64,000 nucleotides of DNA from Hysterium pulicare CBS 123377. Taxonomy: Eukaryota > Ascomycota > Dothideomycetes > Hysteriales > Hysteriaceae. Of this stretch, positions 10,328 through 23,147 are shown piece by piece; within the stretch, counting starts at the first letter, position 1, and each line of letters starts with the position of its first letter. Made by a program: the position numbers and the translations under genes. Location of the stretch: NCBI GenBank assembly GCA_000467715.1, contig AJFK01000845.1, forward strand, positions 116,753 to 180,752, read 5' to 3'. Below the pieces are notes generated by a model. That model searched no databases. It was not told where the DNA came from and was given only the letters and a program-made list of their open reading frames with translations.

Positions 10328-13300
10328 CCGCTTCGTGCGACCCTTCTGGATACAACGGAAGACGGCTGACCAGGGCCTGTACTACGAGAACTTCTGCGCG
10401 CGAAGTAACTCATGAAGGCATGCGGTCCAATGTGGCAGGTGAGGACTAGGAGAACGTCAGCACCATCAGATAGCAAAAAGCAACCAATGCCCGGAATGTG
10501 CTACCTCAGGTACGGTCAGCAACGTTCAGCTCAGGCAGATTCCGTCAACCTTTGCGGAGTTGCTCGTGCTTCCAGTTTTGAGGCGCCCGGGGGTGGCAAA
10601 ATCAGTTGGTCAGGTACGGGGAGGCGGCAATATAAGTCTTGGGCATTGAATTATATGGGATTTCCAAATATTGCTGGAGACATTGGGTGAGGCGTGTTGT
10701 ATGCACCTATTCTGCGTCGCGCCACCGGGTGTGCCGAGGAGCGAATAGGTGTAGGCGAAGAAGTGGCGCAGCGGCGGGGGTCTCGTGCAGGGATCCCAGA
10801 ATGTTTAAGGAAGCGGTCAGATCGAGCTTCTCCAACAGCGCAAGATGGCAGATGATACGATGTCGTGAAGTCTTAAGGATCTGTCTTGCGACCTGTTGCT
10901 CGATGAGGTGGAGAGGAGGTATCCAAGTTGCCGCAGAGTGGAGACGGGTCGCCGGTTCCCGCTCTTAGTCGAATGCCCCGAATTCTCGGCTACCTTTTGG
11001 GAGCAACGGCCTTGTCAGGGACCGAGAGAAGAATGGATTGGGATCTGTTGGACGAGGGCGATCAGAAGTGCTGGCTCCAGGTGTAAGACGGTGGAGTATC
11101 GCGAGCAGATGTTGATATGTATACAGGGCTCGCCCCAGCAGGCGGACGAGGAGACGCGCAGAACAGAGCGAGCATGGCGCCGTTGGTGCTGCCAACCTGC
11201 CAGGAGCTGGCTGAGCCGGCAGAAGCACATCGGGCCCTCAACGGCGCTTGCGCCTGACTGGGCGTGTGGAGGCTCGAAGCAAAAAGGGCGAAAAGCGAAA
11301 ACGGGCAGCAGAAGTCGCGCAACCAGTGAAGGGCTTGGGTGAGGGTGGTGTAAGGCCATTCGCAGACAGAGTGTGGAGTGGAGCAGCCAGCGGAGGCCCT
11401 TGCACTAGGGAGCACCCGCTCATTCGTAGACGGCTGAGGTGCGCCTTCCAAGCTTGTGGGATGCAAGAGGGCATGATCAGGCGAGGTGCACGGTTGGTCG
11501 AGGGCCTCGCAGCTTGTTTCGCCCACAATCGCGACCCGGGCATGCCATCGTAGCTGGGGCAGAACTGCTTCGCTGCTCCTCGACTACGGGGCTGCCTGCT
11601 ACCGTGTACCTTTGCAGCTGACAGCAGAGTCCGTCGCTTGCTGGGAGCGACAGATGGAAGTCCTGAAGAAGCCACCTGTGCGAGCCAGTCTCAACGCGCT
11701 CTAGAGCCAACATCGCCGAGCATTGAACGAGCTCGGAGTCAAAGTGGCTCGTGAATTCAGATGCGACGACAGCCGTGATAGGCCGCATGCACCTCTCCGG
11801 ATGAGGAAGCAGGTCTATTTGAGAACATGGCCGGTTGTCGAGAATGCCATGTTGACCATTCAATCAAGACGCAGAATATGAATCGTGCCCTATCCTTGGA
11901 AGGATGCATTATGCCCTCGATGCGCGCAAGGCAAATGACCCTCTCTTAGCCCGACTCTGGGCTCCCAGGCAGCTCGTGACCCAACTGCCGCCGAAGAGCT
12001 TGATATGCAGCCGGCGTCATTGCACGCGTCCTCCATGCAACGAGAGAGCCGCAACGGAAAGTCCGTCTTCCCAGCAGCTGAAATGTGGCTGGGTGCATAT
12101 GTCCTGCAGCAAACTGAGGCTGAGTCGGATCGACAAGCGCCACACTGCCAGCACATCAAAGCAACGTCGATTGTCTTCGCTGTGGCCGAAGAGTCTGAAG
12201 ACTGGAGAATAATGAGAATCGGCAGGCAGGGAGAAATGTGTCGTCTCACATCAGTCAACATGTTCAACGATTTTCGGTGCCGTACTCGGGGAAGTTGAAT
12301 CCCACCGCCCAGGTTTCACACAAGCCACACTTCCCGCCAACCCCTCCTTTCGTAACCTCATTCGCTCTGTGAGCTGTGCTAGCTTGCAGCCCTGTCTGCA
12401 GCATCCTCGCAGTCACACTGCGTTGAATGTCAGTCACGTTACCGTACTATGCCTATCGCAGTATACCGAATTTATACAAACCTCCAATGAGGGTTGAAGG
12501 TGGGACTTCGACGTTCTTACTCGCTCGTGCAAATTGCCGGGGGTGCAGCGAGCTTCCCCTCCGTTCCTCATCAGAACGGTTAAGGCCCTCGAGCTGCTGA
12601 GACATTTTCTCTCCGACAACGTTGGATTTCTGGGGTTTGACACGAGCATCTCGATGCGACACCTCAACTCGCCTATTGTGGAGAGGATTGTTGACCCTTC
12701 ACACCTCACCTATGCCTTTCAGGCCATTACCGTGCCGTACTTTGTGTCTCAGACTGTGAGATGAGAGGGCAGATGAAAGATATCAGATAGAATTCGTCGT
12801 CCCAAAACCCCTGCTAACCAAGTCTGATCCTAATTTGAACATCTCAGCTACGATTTATGACAAATCTAATATCCACACAAGCTAAGATGTGCCCACTACA
12901 CCATCACATCTCATCTTGAATTGTTGAGAGATCCGAATTTCGGATTAATATGAGCTAAGAGGAAGGGTTGCAAGCATTATCCGAGTTGAACTCTGGTAGG
13001 CCAGCGGGGGGAATGAGGACAAAGCGGCGCGGGGCGGCACGGAATGTTGGAACCGCAGCTGCGAATCATAATGAAGAGCAATCTCCCGAGTGTTTGTGCA
13101 TCGTGCCGCAGTGGAACCCGGGCCGCAAACTGACCAGTTCGTCAATGGAATCCGGGTTGGTTGACCGAATCGGTGGTGTATACGATAATTTGATGTTGTG
13201 GTCGCTTTTCACGAGAGGGGCCTCATCGAAGATGACTACGGTACGGATCGCCAGATCGATGCAGTGACTGCTCGTCATCTACCTCTGCATGATTGCTAGT

Positions 13301-14438
13301 AACATTTCGGAGATGCTTTCCCATTCAGGATGATCCTGCATATCTTAATGATGTGACAGGCGCTTAGTCGTAACATGGCCTGACGCTTGACGTAGGTTAC
13401 TGTTCGCGGTATGTTGGAAAATTCCTTTTGTTCCAAAAAGATGATGTTTGTATTTGATTATGACTGATGATTATTTCGTTCTTTATGTTTCCAGCCTGTT
13501 TTATTCTTGATATGAGACGGAGGTAGGAAGGTTGCTTTGAAATGAGAATATAGGCTTTTTTTTTAAAGACGGCGTAACCAAAACACTTTTAAACTGAAAT
13601 TCCTCGGAAAAAGTATTTTGAGAAGATCCAAAGCTTATCAATGACCTTGAAAACCACAGCCACGTTCCCAAGTTGTGAAAAAGAAATGGCTCCTACCTTG
13701 GAGCGGGATACATGGCTTCATTTCAGAATCGGAACTGGACTTCGTTGACCTTTTGATCCGCATCATTGTCAGTATATTTTCGGAAACGCAAGCCGCGTCG
13801 GTGACCACAAAGCTGGGGTTCGAGTAGATGTTTTGTTTCTCCACCCTGTGTTGGTATTCAATTGAGGCGAAACCGCATTCGCAACGACCCTTCCGCGTTG
13901 CCCGTCGATATATGGGAGGTACTTGTGATTTTCTCACGAGAATAATGGCTGTTCTATCGGCATATCTGCTTTCTTCCCAAGTATATTCCAGTATTTCGCA
14001 ATGACGTTGATCCCGCATCTTGAGGATCCGAGACGAGAAAGGAGTTGCGTACGGAGTATTTGGCTTCTACACTTGTGAGTACCTAGGTATCCATTAGAAT
14101 GTTGTTGTCACAAGGAGAACAATTCGGGTGGCTGCGCGCTAAGCTACAAAGGATTAGTTCGGTCTTGGCGCATAGGTGCGCCTTTGACTTCAGACTCGCT
14201 TTCTATTGTTTCTTTCACCACCTCTACCCCATCTCCCTCCTCGTCGCGATTGCTTCTTTGCGGTCCGCGCTTTCAACTCACTAACCCTAAATAGAGGCCG
14301 TTTCCGGTTCTGCCACGAATTTCTTTATCCACATCCACCTTAGTGTTCGGGTCAAGCGCCCCCTTGGTACAATCAAATCCCGAAGACCATCAACGATATT
14401 CATTCCATCACGCGCGATCTTGAAAGCATCCCGTCACC
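10328..14438. other. Long intergenic region, GC-rich then AT-richer
   Basis: No gene is supported in these 4.1 kb. From about 10.4 to 12.3 kb the DNA is GC-rich and poor in stops on both strands, giving many overlapping frames of 90-154 codons with mutually incompatible Arg/Ser/Ala-rich translations. From about 12.3 to 14.4 kb it is richer in AT. No transposon domains, long repeats or tRNA structures were recognised. The right end contains the tho1 promoter. Confidence 0.5.
14080..14089. promoter_or_regulatory. Palindromic TACCTAGGTA motif (copy 2)
   Basis: Exact copy of the palindrome at 3996, here about 350 bp upstream of the tho1 start. Possible regulatory site; function unknown. Confidence 0.3.
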
Positions 14439-15284
14439 ATGTCCTCCGACTATTCGAAAATGAAAAATGCCGAACTTGAGGCTCTCCTTAAGTCGCGCAA
14501 CCTCCCGCATCACGGCAAGAAAGCTGAGATGGTTGATCGCCTGCTGAAAGACGACGAGAAGACGACGGGTCCGACTACTGATAACGCGGAAGACGAGATC
14601 GACTGGGAAGATGATACAATTGAACCCTCTAAGCCTGCCGCTGAGATTGCCACTTCTGAACCTGCTGCAGCCGCCATCAAAGCTGGAGGCCAAGGACAAG
14701 TTGCAAACCCACAAGCCGTTCCTAACCAAGTAGCCGACATCGATCCGTCAAAGACGTCTGACCTTGCTGTCAAGCCGCCAACTGAAGACAAGGACATTGC
14801 CAATGACGTGGCCAACGGCACTACATCTGAGAATGCGAAATCAGAAGAACCGGCGGTAGACTTCAGTCGCGGTCTCGCCGCAACCTCGCTTGATGAGGAA
14901 ATCGAGAAGAGGAAGGCGCGTGCCAAGAAGTTTGGAACAAACATCGAGGATGATGAAGGATTCAAAAAGTTGGAGCGCATGAAGAAATTTGGTGAGACTG
15001 CGGCACCCAAAGGACTCGACGAAGCACTTCCAGAGCGTGCAGCGGGCCGCAAGCGAGGCCGCGACGGTGACGATGACAGTGGTAGGAACAAGAGGCGTGG
15101 AGGGAGATTTGGTGGACGCCGGGGAAGAGGCCCAAAAGATGGTGATCGGAGAAGCCCTCGAGAAAACAGGCGAGAGCAGGGAGGCAGACCCAAAGGGAAC
15201 GACAACTGGATGAGCGAGGCAGATAAGGCCAGGGCAGAAGCTAGGAAGAACAGGTTTGCCGCAGCACCGGCTGCTTCAACCTGA
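14439..15284 (+). CDS. tho1: SAP-domain mRNA export factor, Tho1/SARNP-like
   Basis: A nuclear RNA-binding protein expected to work with the THO/TREX machinery and the helicase Sub2 in packaging mRNA for export. It is a single 281-codon exon. Residues 5-40 form a SAP domain (MKNAELEALLKSRNLPHHGK then AEMVDRLL), the DNA/RNA-binding helix-turn-helix of the family. Residues 45-145 are acidic and Ala/Pro-rich. Residues 150-195 carry the two Tho1-type segments EKRKARAKKFG and KLERMKKFG, the signature of the conserved C-terminal part. The tail, residues 205-260, is Arg/Gly-rich (RRGGRFGGRRGRG) and would bind RNA. Start context CACCATGTCC is good. A long opposite-strand frame over the same DNA is a codon-bias shadow. 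Confidence 0.88.
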   Translation: MSSDYSKMKNAELEALLKSRNLPHHGKKAEMVDRLLKDDEKTTGPTTDNAEDEIDWEDDTIEPSKPAAEIATSEPAAAAIKAGGQGQVANPQAVPNQVADIDPSKTSDLAVKPPTEDKDIANDVANGTTSENAKSEEPAVDFSRGLAATSLDEEIEKRKARAKKFGTNIEDDEGFKKLERMKKFGETAAPKGLDEALPERAAGRKRGRDGDDDSGRNKRRGGRFGGRRGRGPKDGDRRSPRENRREQGGRPKGNDNWMSEADKARAEARKNRFAAAPAAST

Positions 15285-16885
15285 GAGGACTCCAAGCATT
15301 CGGCAAATGGGATTGAGATGTCGGAAATTGCGTTTATGGATCGTTCGGTATGCACGAAGCGGTGTTGCGGGCGTTAGGACGACGAACGATTTCCGACCTG
15401 TACCAACAGTTTTCATGCCCATCACATCACATTCAAAGGGGTTTCATTGAAAGTGGGCAGTCCCCTGGTAATATTTCCAAGGAATACATTCTAGTTTCCC
15501 ACCACTGGACCCGCGTATTGTCTCGTCTTAGAATCGATGCCGGCTTGTGCCACTCCTGTGTAAGGGTTCGATGGTTGCAGGCAAGGGAAATCCTTGAAAA
15601 TGCCTTCGATGTGACCAGACGGAACCGACTTGAAAGCCCAACCTTCTAGTTTCTCTAGGCAGCATAACATACGCCTACGGCTGCTGCCTTAGTGACCCCT
15701 CTTTCTTCCGGTGGAAATGATGATAATAGAACCTCGTCAGCATTGCTCCTGCTTCTCTTAGAGACTGACGTATGAGGTTTACCCTCCCTCCCATTTACTC
15801 GTCAGACTATATAGGCCGGTGTTAGGACTGCCCTTCCTCGCAACTACGCGCCGAGTATCTGAGTTAGACCTCGAATTTGTCCGGTTCATGACCAAGACTA
15901 CCAAAACATCTGCCATCATAGGCATTGTAGGGCTAATTCCAGTCCGTAACGCCTATATTGACAGAGGATTTATCCTTCAGCTGTACATTTACTGAAACCT
16001 GAATAACAGATAATTGGCTGAGTCACTTGGATGCGTAAAAGCATCTCATCAATTTCGTTCTCGACGCGTGACGACGGTGTGTCCATTCAACGTATACAAA
16101 AGGTCGACATTGCACCCACCGATACGAATGAATAAAATGTTCCTCGGCTTGTTAATATGACTGAATGACCAGTAAATGTTCACACACAAACAGCCTCGAG
16201 ATAATTTGTATGGCGATCATGTACGAACTAGGAGGCACGAAGACTTATCCTCGTCAATTTATAATCACCACCAACTTTTCTGATTGTAGACACGCTCCCA
16301 CCTCCAGAATCGGGCATACAAATCAGTCGCAGTAAGCTTCACCGATTTGTGACCGCCATGCTGCTACACACCTATGCTCAATTTTCGAATTAGGATGACG
16401 CCCAGTAGCCTTTAATCCTCGTCTAGCTAGCTCGCAATACCGAGGCAAAGCGCAGATCTCCGCAATTTTTCTCCACACCCCAGGAACGACGCTTACAAAA
16501 CTACGAGCACGTCTTTCGGCACCATAGCCGTTCTGATGCATAATGTGGCTACATCATAACTGTTACAAAAGCCTATGAGGCCCTTCGTTCACTTTGTTCA
16601 TATCCTCTCCCTATCTTTCCTGCTTCTGTCATTATTACTTTTCATCGTGCCTCCACTGTCTCGAAATGAATCGCAACCTTCGGTAAATTTAGCCTCTCGG
16701 GGATCAACGATCTGCTGTGTTACTGTTTTCAAAGTCTCGCAAGTCAATTGCATTCTGTCCTTTGCCCAGGGTTGATCTTGTGTGGCGAGTGTTCGAAGAA
16801 GTGTATTCCGGGGAACTTTGGTTTCTACAAACAAAGCGAGGGACAACCGACCTGCAGCCACTTCTAAATGCTCTGACTCTCGAAG
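15285..16885. other. Intergenic between tho1 and MCT-like transporter
   Basis: No domain-bearing frame. Contains the tho1 3' flank and, toward 16.6-16.88 kb, pyrimidine-rich DNA typical of fungal promoters before the transporter start. Nothing else recognised. Confidence 0.5.
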
Positions 16886-18432
16886 ATGTCAACAGCTCTC
16901 GAATTCGAAGAGGAGAAGGCTTTCGAGTCCGCTCCCAATTCTGGACCCTCTCATAGTGCTTCGACTACCGAATCGGTTCATGACCCAACCGAACCACCAG
17001 CTGGACTTCCACCTCCTCCAGATGGGGGTCTACATGCTTGGCTGAAGGTTTTCGGGGGGTTTCTCGTCTATATCAATATTTGGTGCGCTGGATACCTTTA
17101 CACCCCTTCCTTTCTTCCCATCTAACCAATCTCCGACTAGGGGGTTTACTTTGTCGTTCGGCGCGTTTGAGACCTACTATCGACACGAGCTTCTAGCAAA
17201 CTCCTCCGCGTCCGCAATCAGCTGGATAGGTACTGTTCAAGCTTGGCTGCTTATTTTAGTTGGCGTGCTGTCAGGCCCACTATTCGATTTGGGCTATTTC
17301 CGCTCGATGCTGTACACTGGCAATTTTCTCGTCGTTCTCGGAATCATGATGCTGAGCTTGTGTAAAGAGTACTGGCAGGTCTTCCTAGCGCAGGGCTTGT
17401 GTATGGGTCTTGGTGCGGGATTGCTATACATTCCGAGTCTTGCACTAGTTGGCATCTGGTTCTCCAGGAAACGAGCGGTTGCAATGGGATGCGTCATGTC
17501 TGGAATTGCGGTTGGTAAGTTTCAATCTCATAAACATGTTCCTTCCTACTTGGTGGTTAATTCATTATCTCATACTGTTTGCGTTTTCTGACTCTTCCGA
17601 TAGGTGGCGTGATCTACATCACAATGTTCGATCGCTTGACTCACTCTGTCGGGTTTCCCTGGGCCATCCGCGCCATGGGCTTTATTGCTCTTTTTACTGC
17701 GCTATTGTCGTTTCCAGCACTCCTCAGCGGCTCGAGCATGTTGGCTCGCCCAAGGAAGGCGCGAAAACTCTTCGACAAGACTGCGTTCAATGACAAATTA
17801 TTCATCTTGTTTACCTGCTCGACGTTCTTCAACTTTCTCGGCTACATCGTGCCATACTTCTACATTCCCACCTTCGCACAGGACAAAATTGGGACCTCGG
17901 AGTCTTTGGGCTTATATACTCTTGTTATATCTGTTGCCGGATCATTCTTTGGACGTCTAGGTTGTGGACTCCTTGCACAATATACCGGAAGCATGTTTAC
18001 TTGGATTTTGTGCGCACTTAGCTCCGGGACCCTATCTTTGTGTTGGCTCAGCATTACCACTGAAAAATCATTCATCGCATTCAGCGTGTTTTGGGGTATG
18101 CATTCTAAGTTGACATTCAAGCGCATAGCTGACCTGGAGTAGGATTCTTATCTGCCGGGTTAGTTACACTTCCCAGCGCCGCATTCGCAAATATATGTCC
18201 AGATCTGTCTTTACTCGGAACTCGACTGGGCATGTCTTGGGGAATCTCATCCGTCGCATCCTTGATCTCAGCACCCATCGCAGGCGCTCTCCTCAAGTCT
18301 TCACCTTCCGGCAAACTCGACTTTGTAGGGGTTTCTGTCTGGAGCGGTGTATGTCTACTGACAGGTGCAACTTGGCTTGTGGCGTTGTGGATCATGACTG
18401 TCAAGACGCAGAAGAAGGGAATCTTTATTTGA
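16886..18432 (+). CDS. MFS transporter, monocarboxylate (MCT) type
   Basis: A 12-helix plasma-membrane or vacuolar carrier of the MCT/Mch family. Four exons (16886-17082, 17141-17514, 17604-18095, 18143-18432) give about 450 aa; all introns are GT-AG and the joins preserve frame. The first 50 residues are hydrophilic and proline-rich. They end in the fungal MCT hallmark PPDGGLHAWLKVFGGF leading into helix 1. Helix pairs follow, with GLGAGLLYIPSLALVGIWFSRKRAVAMG in the helix 4-5 region (FxxRRxxA-type motif) and a central loop with KARKLFDK. Fungal relatives carry riboflavin, monocarboxylates or secondary metabolites, and the substrate cannot be told here. It stands alone with no biosynthetic genes beside it. 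Confidence 0.88.
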
Positions 18433-21400
18433 CATGTCTTTAGTGCCTTTAAATGCGCCATCTCCCGTGCTTGGACCGACTTACTGCGGGAAATTGCAGT
18501 ACCGGAGATGAACCATGATAGGTATGAAAGATCGTGTTGACTCGGTGAGTCACCGTTGTTTATGCCGGAAGTGTTGCAACCTATGCTGACTCTTTCCCCA
18601 AAGGCCGTCATGACTGGGGTGGCAGTCTATACTTTAAGAAGCGGCCATACTCATCATGTTCAACGTCTGGTCATATGCACCATGATTGACTCCGATACCA
18701 TTAATTCTCCAACACTGCCTCAAACCAGCGTACGTTGCTGGCTGAGCAATTACGCCTACCTGAAAATCAGCGTGATTACTAAACATGGAGAAGAAACGTG
18801 CATAGCTTCTTTCTTTGGGGTGGGTGGCAGCCAAACACAATGCCGATCTTGCGTTTATCTTCATGGCTCGGATCCGTCAAAGAAGAGGCCATGCAGTTCA
18901 TCGCAAGTTAAACTGTCTTCACTTTTGTAGCCGGGAGGGTTCACTTCTGATTCTCATTTCACATAGGTAGTCAATGAAGTGATTTGATATTTTATTTTCC
19001 CTCGATTCTCATTAACGACCTTACTATATGATATCAGAATCCAAAGGCAGAAGAGCTCATGATGTTCAACAACAGATGACCCTCTCCCTCGCAGCTTACT
19101 CCCTTTTGACCTTCCACTTTTGCTCAGCCCCTTTAGTCCCCTGAAAATCAAGATTAAAGTTACAAAAGTGTACCACAGGGATGGACGGAAGTCAGCGTCC
19201 GGATCGGCCCGCTGTACTATCCACGAGAAATCTCTCCGTAGCCGCTGCAGTCCCAGGTCCCACCTCTTTAAGCCAGACCATACATGTGTTTAGATGACTG
19301 TCTCTTCCGGAGGACCGCCGCTTTATCACTAGCACTTTTCAGCCACGAAGCGACGTTAAGAGTCAATTCGGGCATTTACGCACTCAAGAGAAGACGAATG
19401 GTAGAAGATGGGCAATGATCCTACCCCTGTCATAATTCTCCACGGCTTCCAGACCCGGAACCTCGGTTCAACGGGTGCCATAGATTCTCGCGATGCTTGC
19501 AAATAGAGTATATTTGCGGACCACGCAAAGTGAACAAAGCTCACCCGCACCAGAGTTATTCGGTGACAAGTACCTGTCTACTGCAAGGATGTACTGTGTT
19601 GAATGAGGGAGTGTTCTGCCCTTGTAGTAGTGTCAGCCTGACTTGAGAGAAAGGCGACTGGATTCGCTCTAGGCATTGGAATAGTGGAATCTGTAATTAC
19701 GGTCAACTTCTGAAGCTCCAAGTCCACTACGATTGAGGCCAGGTCCTACATTCATTTGATTGGATTACGGAACAAGGTTGATTTTACGTGTATCTGCATA
19801 TTCTATAAGCTGCTGACCGGTCAGACCATTCATTAGTTGGTGTCCAATGTGATGTCACTCTAGAGGGATTGCTTTGATTGTGAGCAACCATGCCGATCCA
19901 GCGCCGAGAAATCGGCAACGGCAATTATGTAAGCGTAAAGGGGTCGTCTTTCTCGCCTGAAGGCAAGATACTGAAATCGCAGGGAAAAGGAACTAGATGT
20001 AGAGACTTAGCTAATAGAGTTTTAACTTTGCAATTTGGCACAATGATCTAACCTTTGATACCGGAGAGGGGTTTGCTGGGAACCTTGGGCACATACGGAT
20101 TTGAGTGGCAAACCCGGTGGGGTGGATACTTCAGAAGGAAGAGAATCTTTCTTTGCCACGCGTTTCGGTCCTTGCGCTGTAGCCAAGTGAATGATGCATC
20201 CGGGCACAGGTGTTGTTGAGCCTAGACGATGTCGGTGCGCCATCTCTAATCCCCCGGGAGCCACAGTTGTAGTTATCATTCCCTTCAGTGAGGCAGTCAA
20301 CTTTATTCACCTTTCGTGGTAGGTAACCCAAGCTTCATACGAGACACTCTCAAACTCTAATCCGCGTCGGCAAATGGACCTGTGATTCCTCGACGTCAAA
20401 GATGAGCCGAAGTACAGATAAGCCTTCAGTCGGACCGATTCAATGCAACTATCTCCACAGTCTCAACCTCAACAGCCGTAGGCGTACTGTGGTAGAACCG
20501 TAGAGGTGCCCGGGGAAATCTTAGGTTGTCGCCATGCACATGGACTTCTAAGGAACTCAAAGGGTCCAGATAGGCACCAGGTGCGACGAATATGTCAAAG
20601 CTGTAACCTGTCGTACGATCAACAGGGTCTTGCGCAATTCATGTCGATAATGGCTTCCGCCGCTCGCGTGTGGGTGCTAAGTGACAGCTGACATTGAGAT
20701 CATGCAGGTCATCGAGGCCATCCCCGAAATCCTGGGGTATTTGGCGTGATGTGAGTCACAACGCAACGACGTTGTCGAAATCTGGGGTTGGCGTTGCATT
20801 GGTTTTGCGTCTGAGGGCTGAACATCGACGATTTGGCGGCCCGAGTTCGGCTGTCGGCGATAGCGCTACCACCATGCCCATCCGTAGGAACGTCCTCGCC
20901 CGGAGAAAAAGGAAAAAGTGAGTGGCCGATGAAGAAGACCAGCCGCAGCTGCAAGACCAGAGGCGTCTGCAATTGCCGATGCCGGGGGGGGGGGAAGGTC
21001 TAAACATTTACATACTGGGAGGTCGTGCAAGCTCAGGGAGCTGAGTAGATGCCGCAGGTAGCACCTCGCCGATATATTCCACACAATGTGCTTCGAAATT
21101 CGATGAGTGTGGAGGTGGAACTGTTCACCGATCGGTGAGTATCGTCCAATGACGTCCGCCAGAACACTACAGCCAAGAAAGTGGCACCGCGGAACGTTAA
21201 TCTTACAAACCGGGGAATCTCGGTAAACATGAGCAAAAATGGTTTAATTCATAAATGGGCGTCTACACTGAGGGTGAAAAGGAAGAGCTGGCTGCAGATT
21301 CAGTGGGGAACAGTCAGTTTAGGCCATCAGAGCCGTCTATGATGGAGGGTTAGACAAAGAGGGTGTATTTTTGGAAGCATGTTGCCCCAACAAGTCACAT

Positions 21401-23147
21401 GTTTTATCCGAGCAGACGTGTTCCCTTGGTATCTCCTATTTCAATATTAGCGACTTGAATCCCAAGAGTCATCGGACACGGACATCTCTATACAGGAGTA
21501 GCCGAGGATCGAGCGGGCTATGCGCTTCAGAGGTATGCTGCGCCCATCCTAGAGATTTGCCATATGAAACTCCCCAGTTTCGCTTCCGCGTGGGCTGATA
21601 AGGAACTCGATGTAGCAGCAATTGTTACACAGACTGAGCATCGCGTGGCTGGGAGTTACCTGGCAGTACAGGTCGGAAACCTGCCACAGCGGCTTTCGTT
21701 AGCTTGCGATCAGGTGGTGTAACAAGTGACGCTGCGGCGTAATGATCAGGGGGGCCATGCAATATGCATATGCCATCTGGGCGCCGGGATGTCGAACGGT
21801 GAGCTGCCGTACCGAAGTTTTTCGATCTACCTCTTAACAACACATTTTAAGCCGAGAGAAACGGAGATACTACCCAAGCGATGATCAAGCGACCTGTTCC
21901 ACAACAAGCAGCATTCACCATTGTATAGCGGACTATGTCTTGGACGTTGGTGCAATTGAAAAGTCGCATATGGTAACGTACTCCTGTCTCGCTTACATGA
22001 GCACGCTTGGATGCTACGCCGTTAGGCGGTGCCGAATAAGATGGTCGGGATTGTCCCGGCCCGCCGGGAAGGATAAAAGAAAGACAACCATACCTTTCGA
22101 GCATATTTTGCAGAGTGCCGCATATCAAGATCGTTGAAGGCGCAGGCCCGAAGATCTCCGAAGATTATAAAAGTGCCAGACACACGCCATGGTCATCTCG
22201 AAGGATCTCTATTTATATGGAACCTGGGTAGAGGATGTAGTCCCTTATCAAGGACGCCCCTTTCAGGTGTGACTTCGATGCACACACACACACGTGCTCA
22301 TGCTTGTAATGTGACAGCTGGAGCCCATGCATCGAGAATGACACCGCCTTTGCACATAGCAACTGACCCGAGCGAACGGACCGAGCACGTACGCCTCGGG
22401 ATTACCGACGCTACCGTTTGCGTGAACATGGGGCGAAAAAGTTCATGACGGTTGGGTAAGTAGATCTAGGTACTCAGATGCGTCCAATGTGCCGAGAAGA
22501 TGGACGACGCTTGCATCTGGAAACTCGCAGCGTCGAAGCTCCACTGCCAGCGTTTGGAGGTCTTCAGGAATGATGAACCAGGTGACCGGGATTGTGGGCT
22601 GAAGGTCGAGGCGCCTGTCGTCGGACTGCGACTAGCGGCAAACCCAATGGAATTTGACGGGGATGCGGGACGGGGTGTTTGACGCAATGCATGCAGGGAG
22701 GTGTAAAAGCCACGGCTTCTTGCTTGGCAGCTTGCATTGCCGCGACGTTGGGCTGTAGCTCTAGAAAGCCTCGTGCAGCGTGGCTGCAGTAAAAGCACAC
22801 AGACGTGGACTCAGCCCCCTGTCACTGCAGCGCGTTACTGAACACCATCACGAAGAGACCATGAATTCAGACGAGATCCAATGTATTTCATGGCATTTCA
22901 TTAAGGGAGAGCCTCAAAACGATACAACAACCAAAGATTAGGTTCTCCGGGCGCCAAACAAATGGAATTCCATCCCAAATCGCAGATCCCGACAGTTCGG
23001 GCCGTCGCAGGGCCCCCGTGGATCGGCCGGGTACCTGCCGCGTGGGTCGTCGCCAAGGGTCCGCTCCGTGGGACCCACCACAAGTCCCGAGCTCCAATTT
23101 CGCTCTAACGCTGCGAGAAGGTCAGTGCTGTCTTTTCGCTACATACA
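18433..23147. other. Gene-poor 4.7 kb stretch
   Basis: Frames are short (under 125 codons), overlapping and without recognisable domains. Small simple-sequence features occur: an 11-G run at 20984-20994 and a short CA repeat near 22.28 kb. There is no obvious AT-biased RIP island, LTR pair or transposase. It may hold non-coding transcripts or diverged relics, but I see nothing to support a specific call. Confidence 0.45.

Noticed and set aside
11062-11675. 145-154 codon minus-strand frames
   Set aside because: Part of a stop-poor GC-rich block open in many frames; composition is not protein-like.
13638-14018. 126-codon minus-strand frame
   Set aside because: No recognised domain; unsupported by flanking exons.
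14510-15355. 281-codon minus-strand frame over tho1
   Set aside because: Antisense shadow; Ser/Leu/Pro-rich with no domain, while the plus strand has a SAP domain.
20984-20994. Run of 11 G
   Set aside because: Simple homopolymer; could be a quadruplex component, but there is no second G-run nearby to support it.
23083-23147. Extra 3' exon for the RRM gene
   Set aside because: Joining VYQ through GTAGGG to either nearby acceptor gives an immediate in-frame stop.
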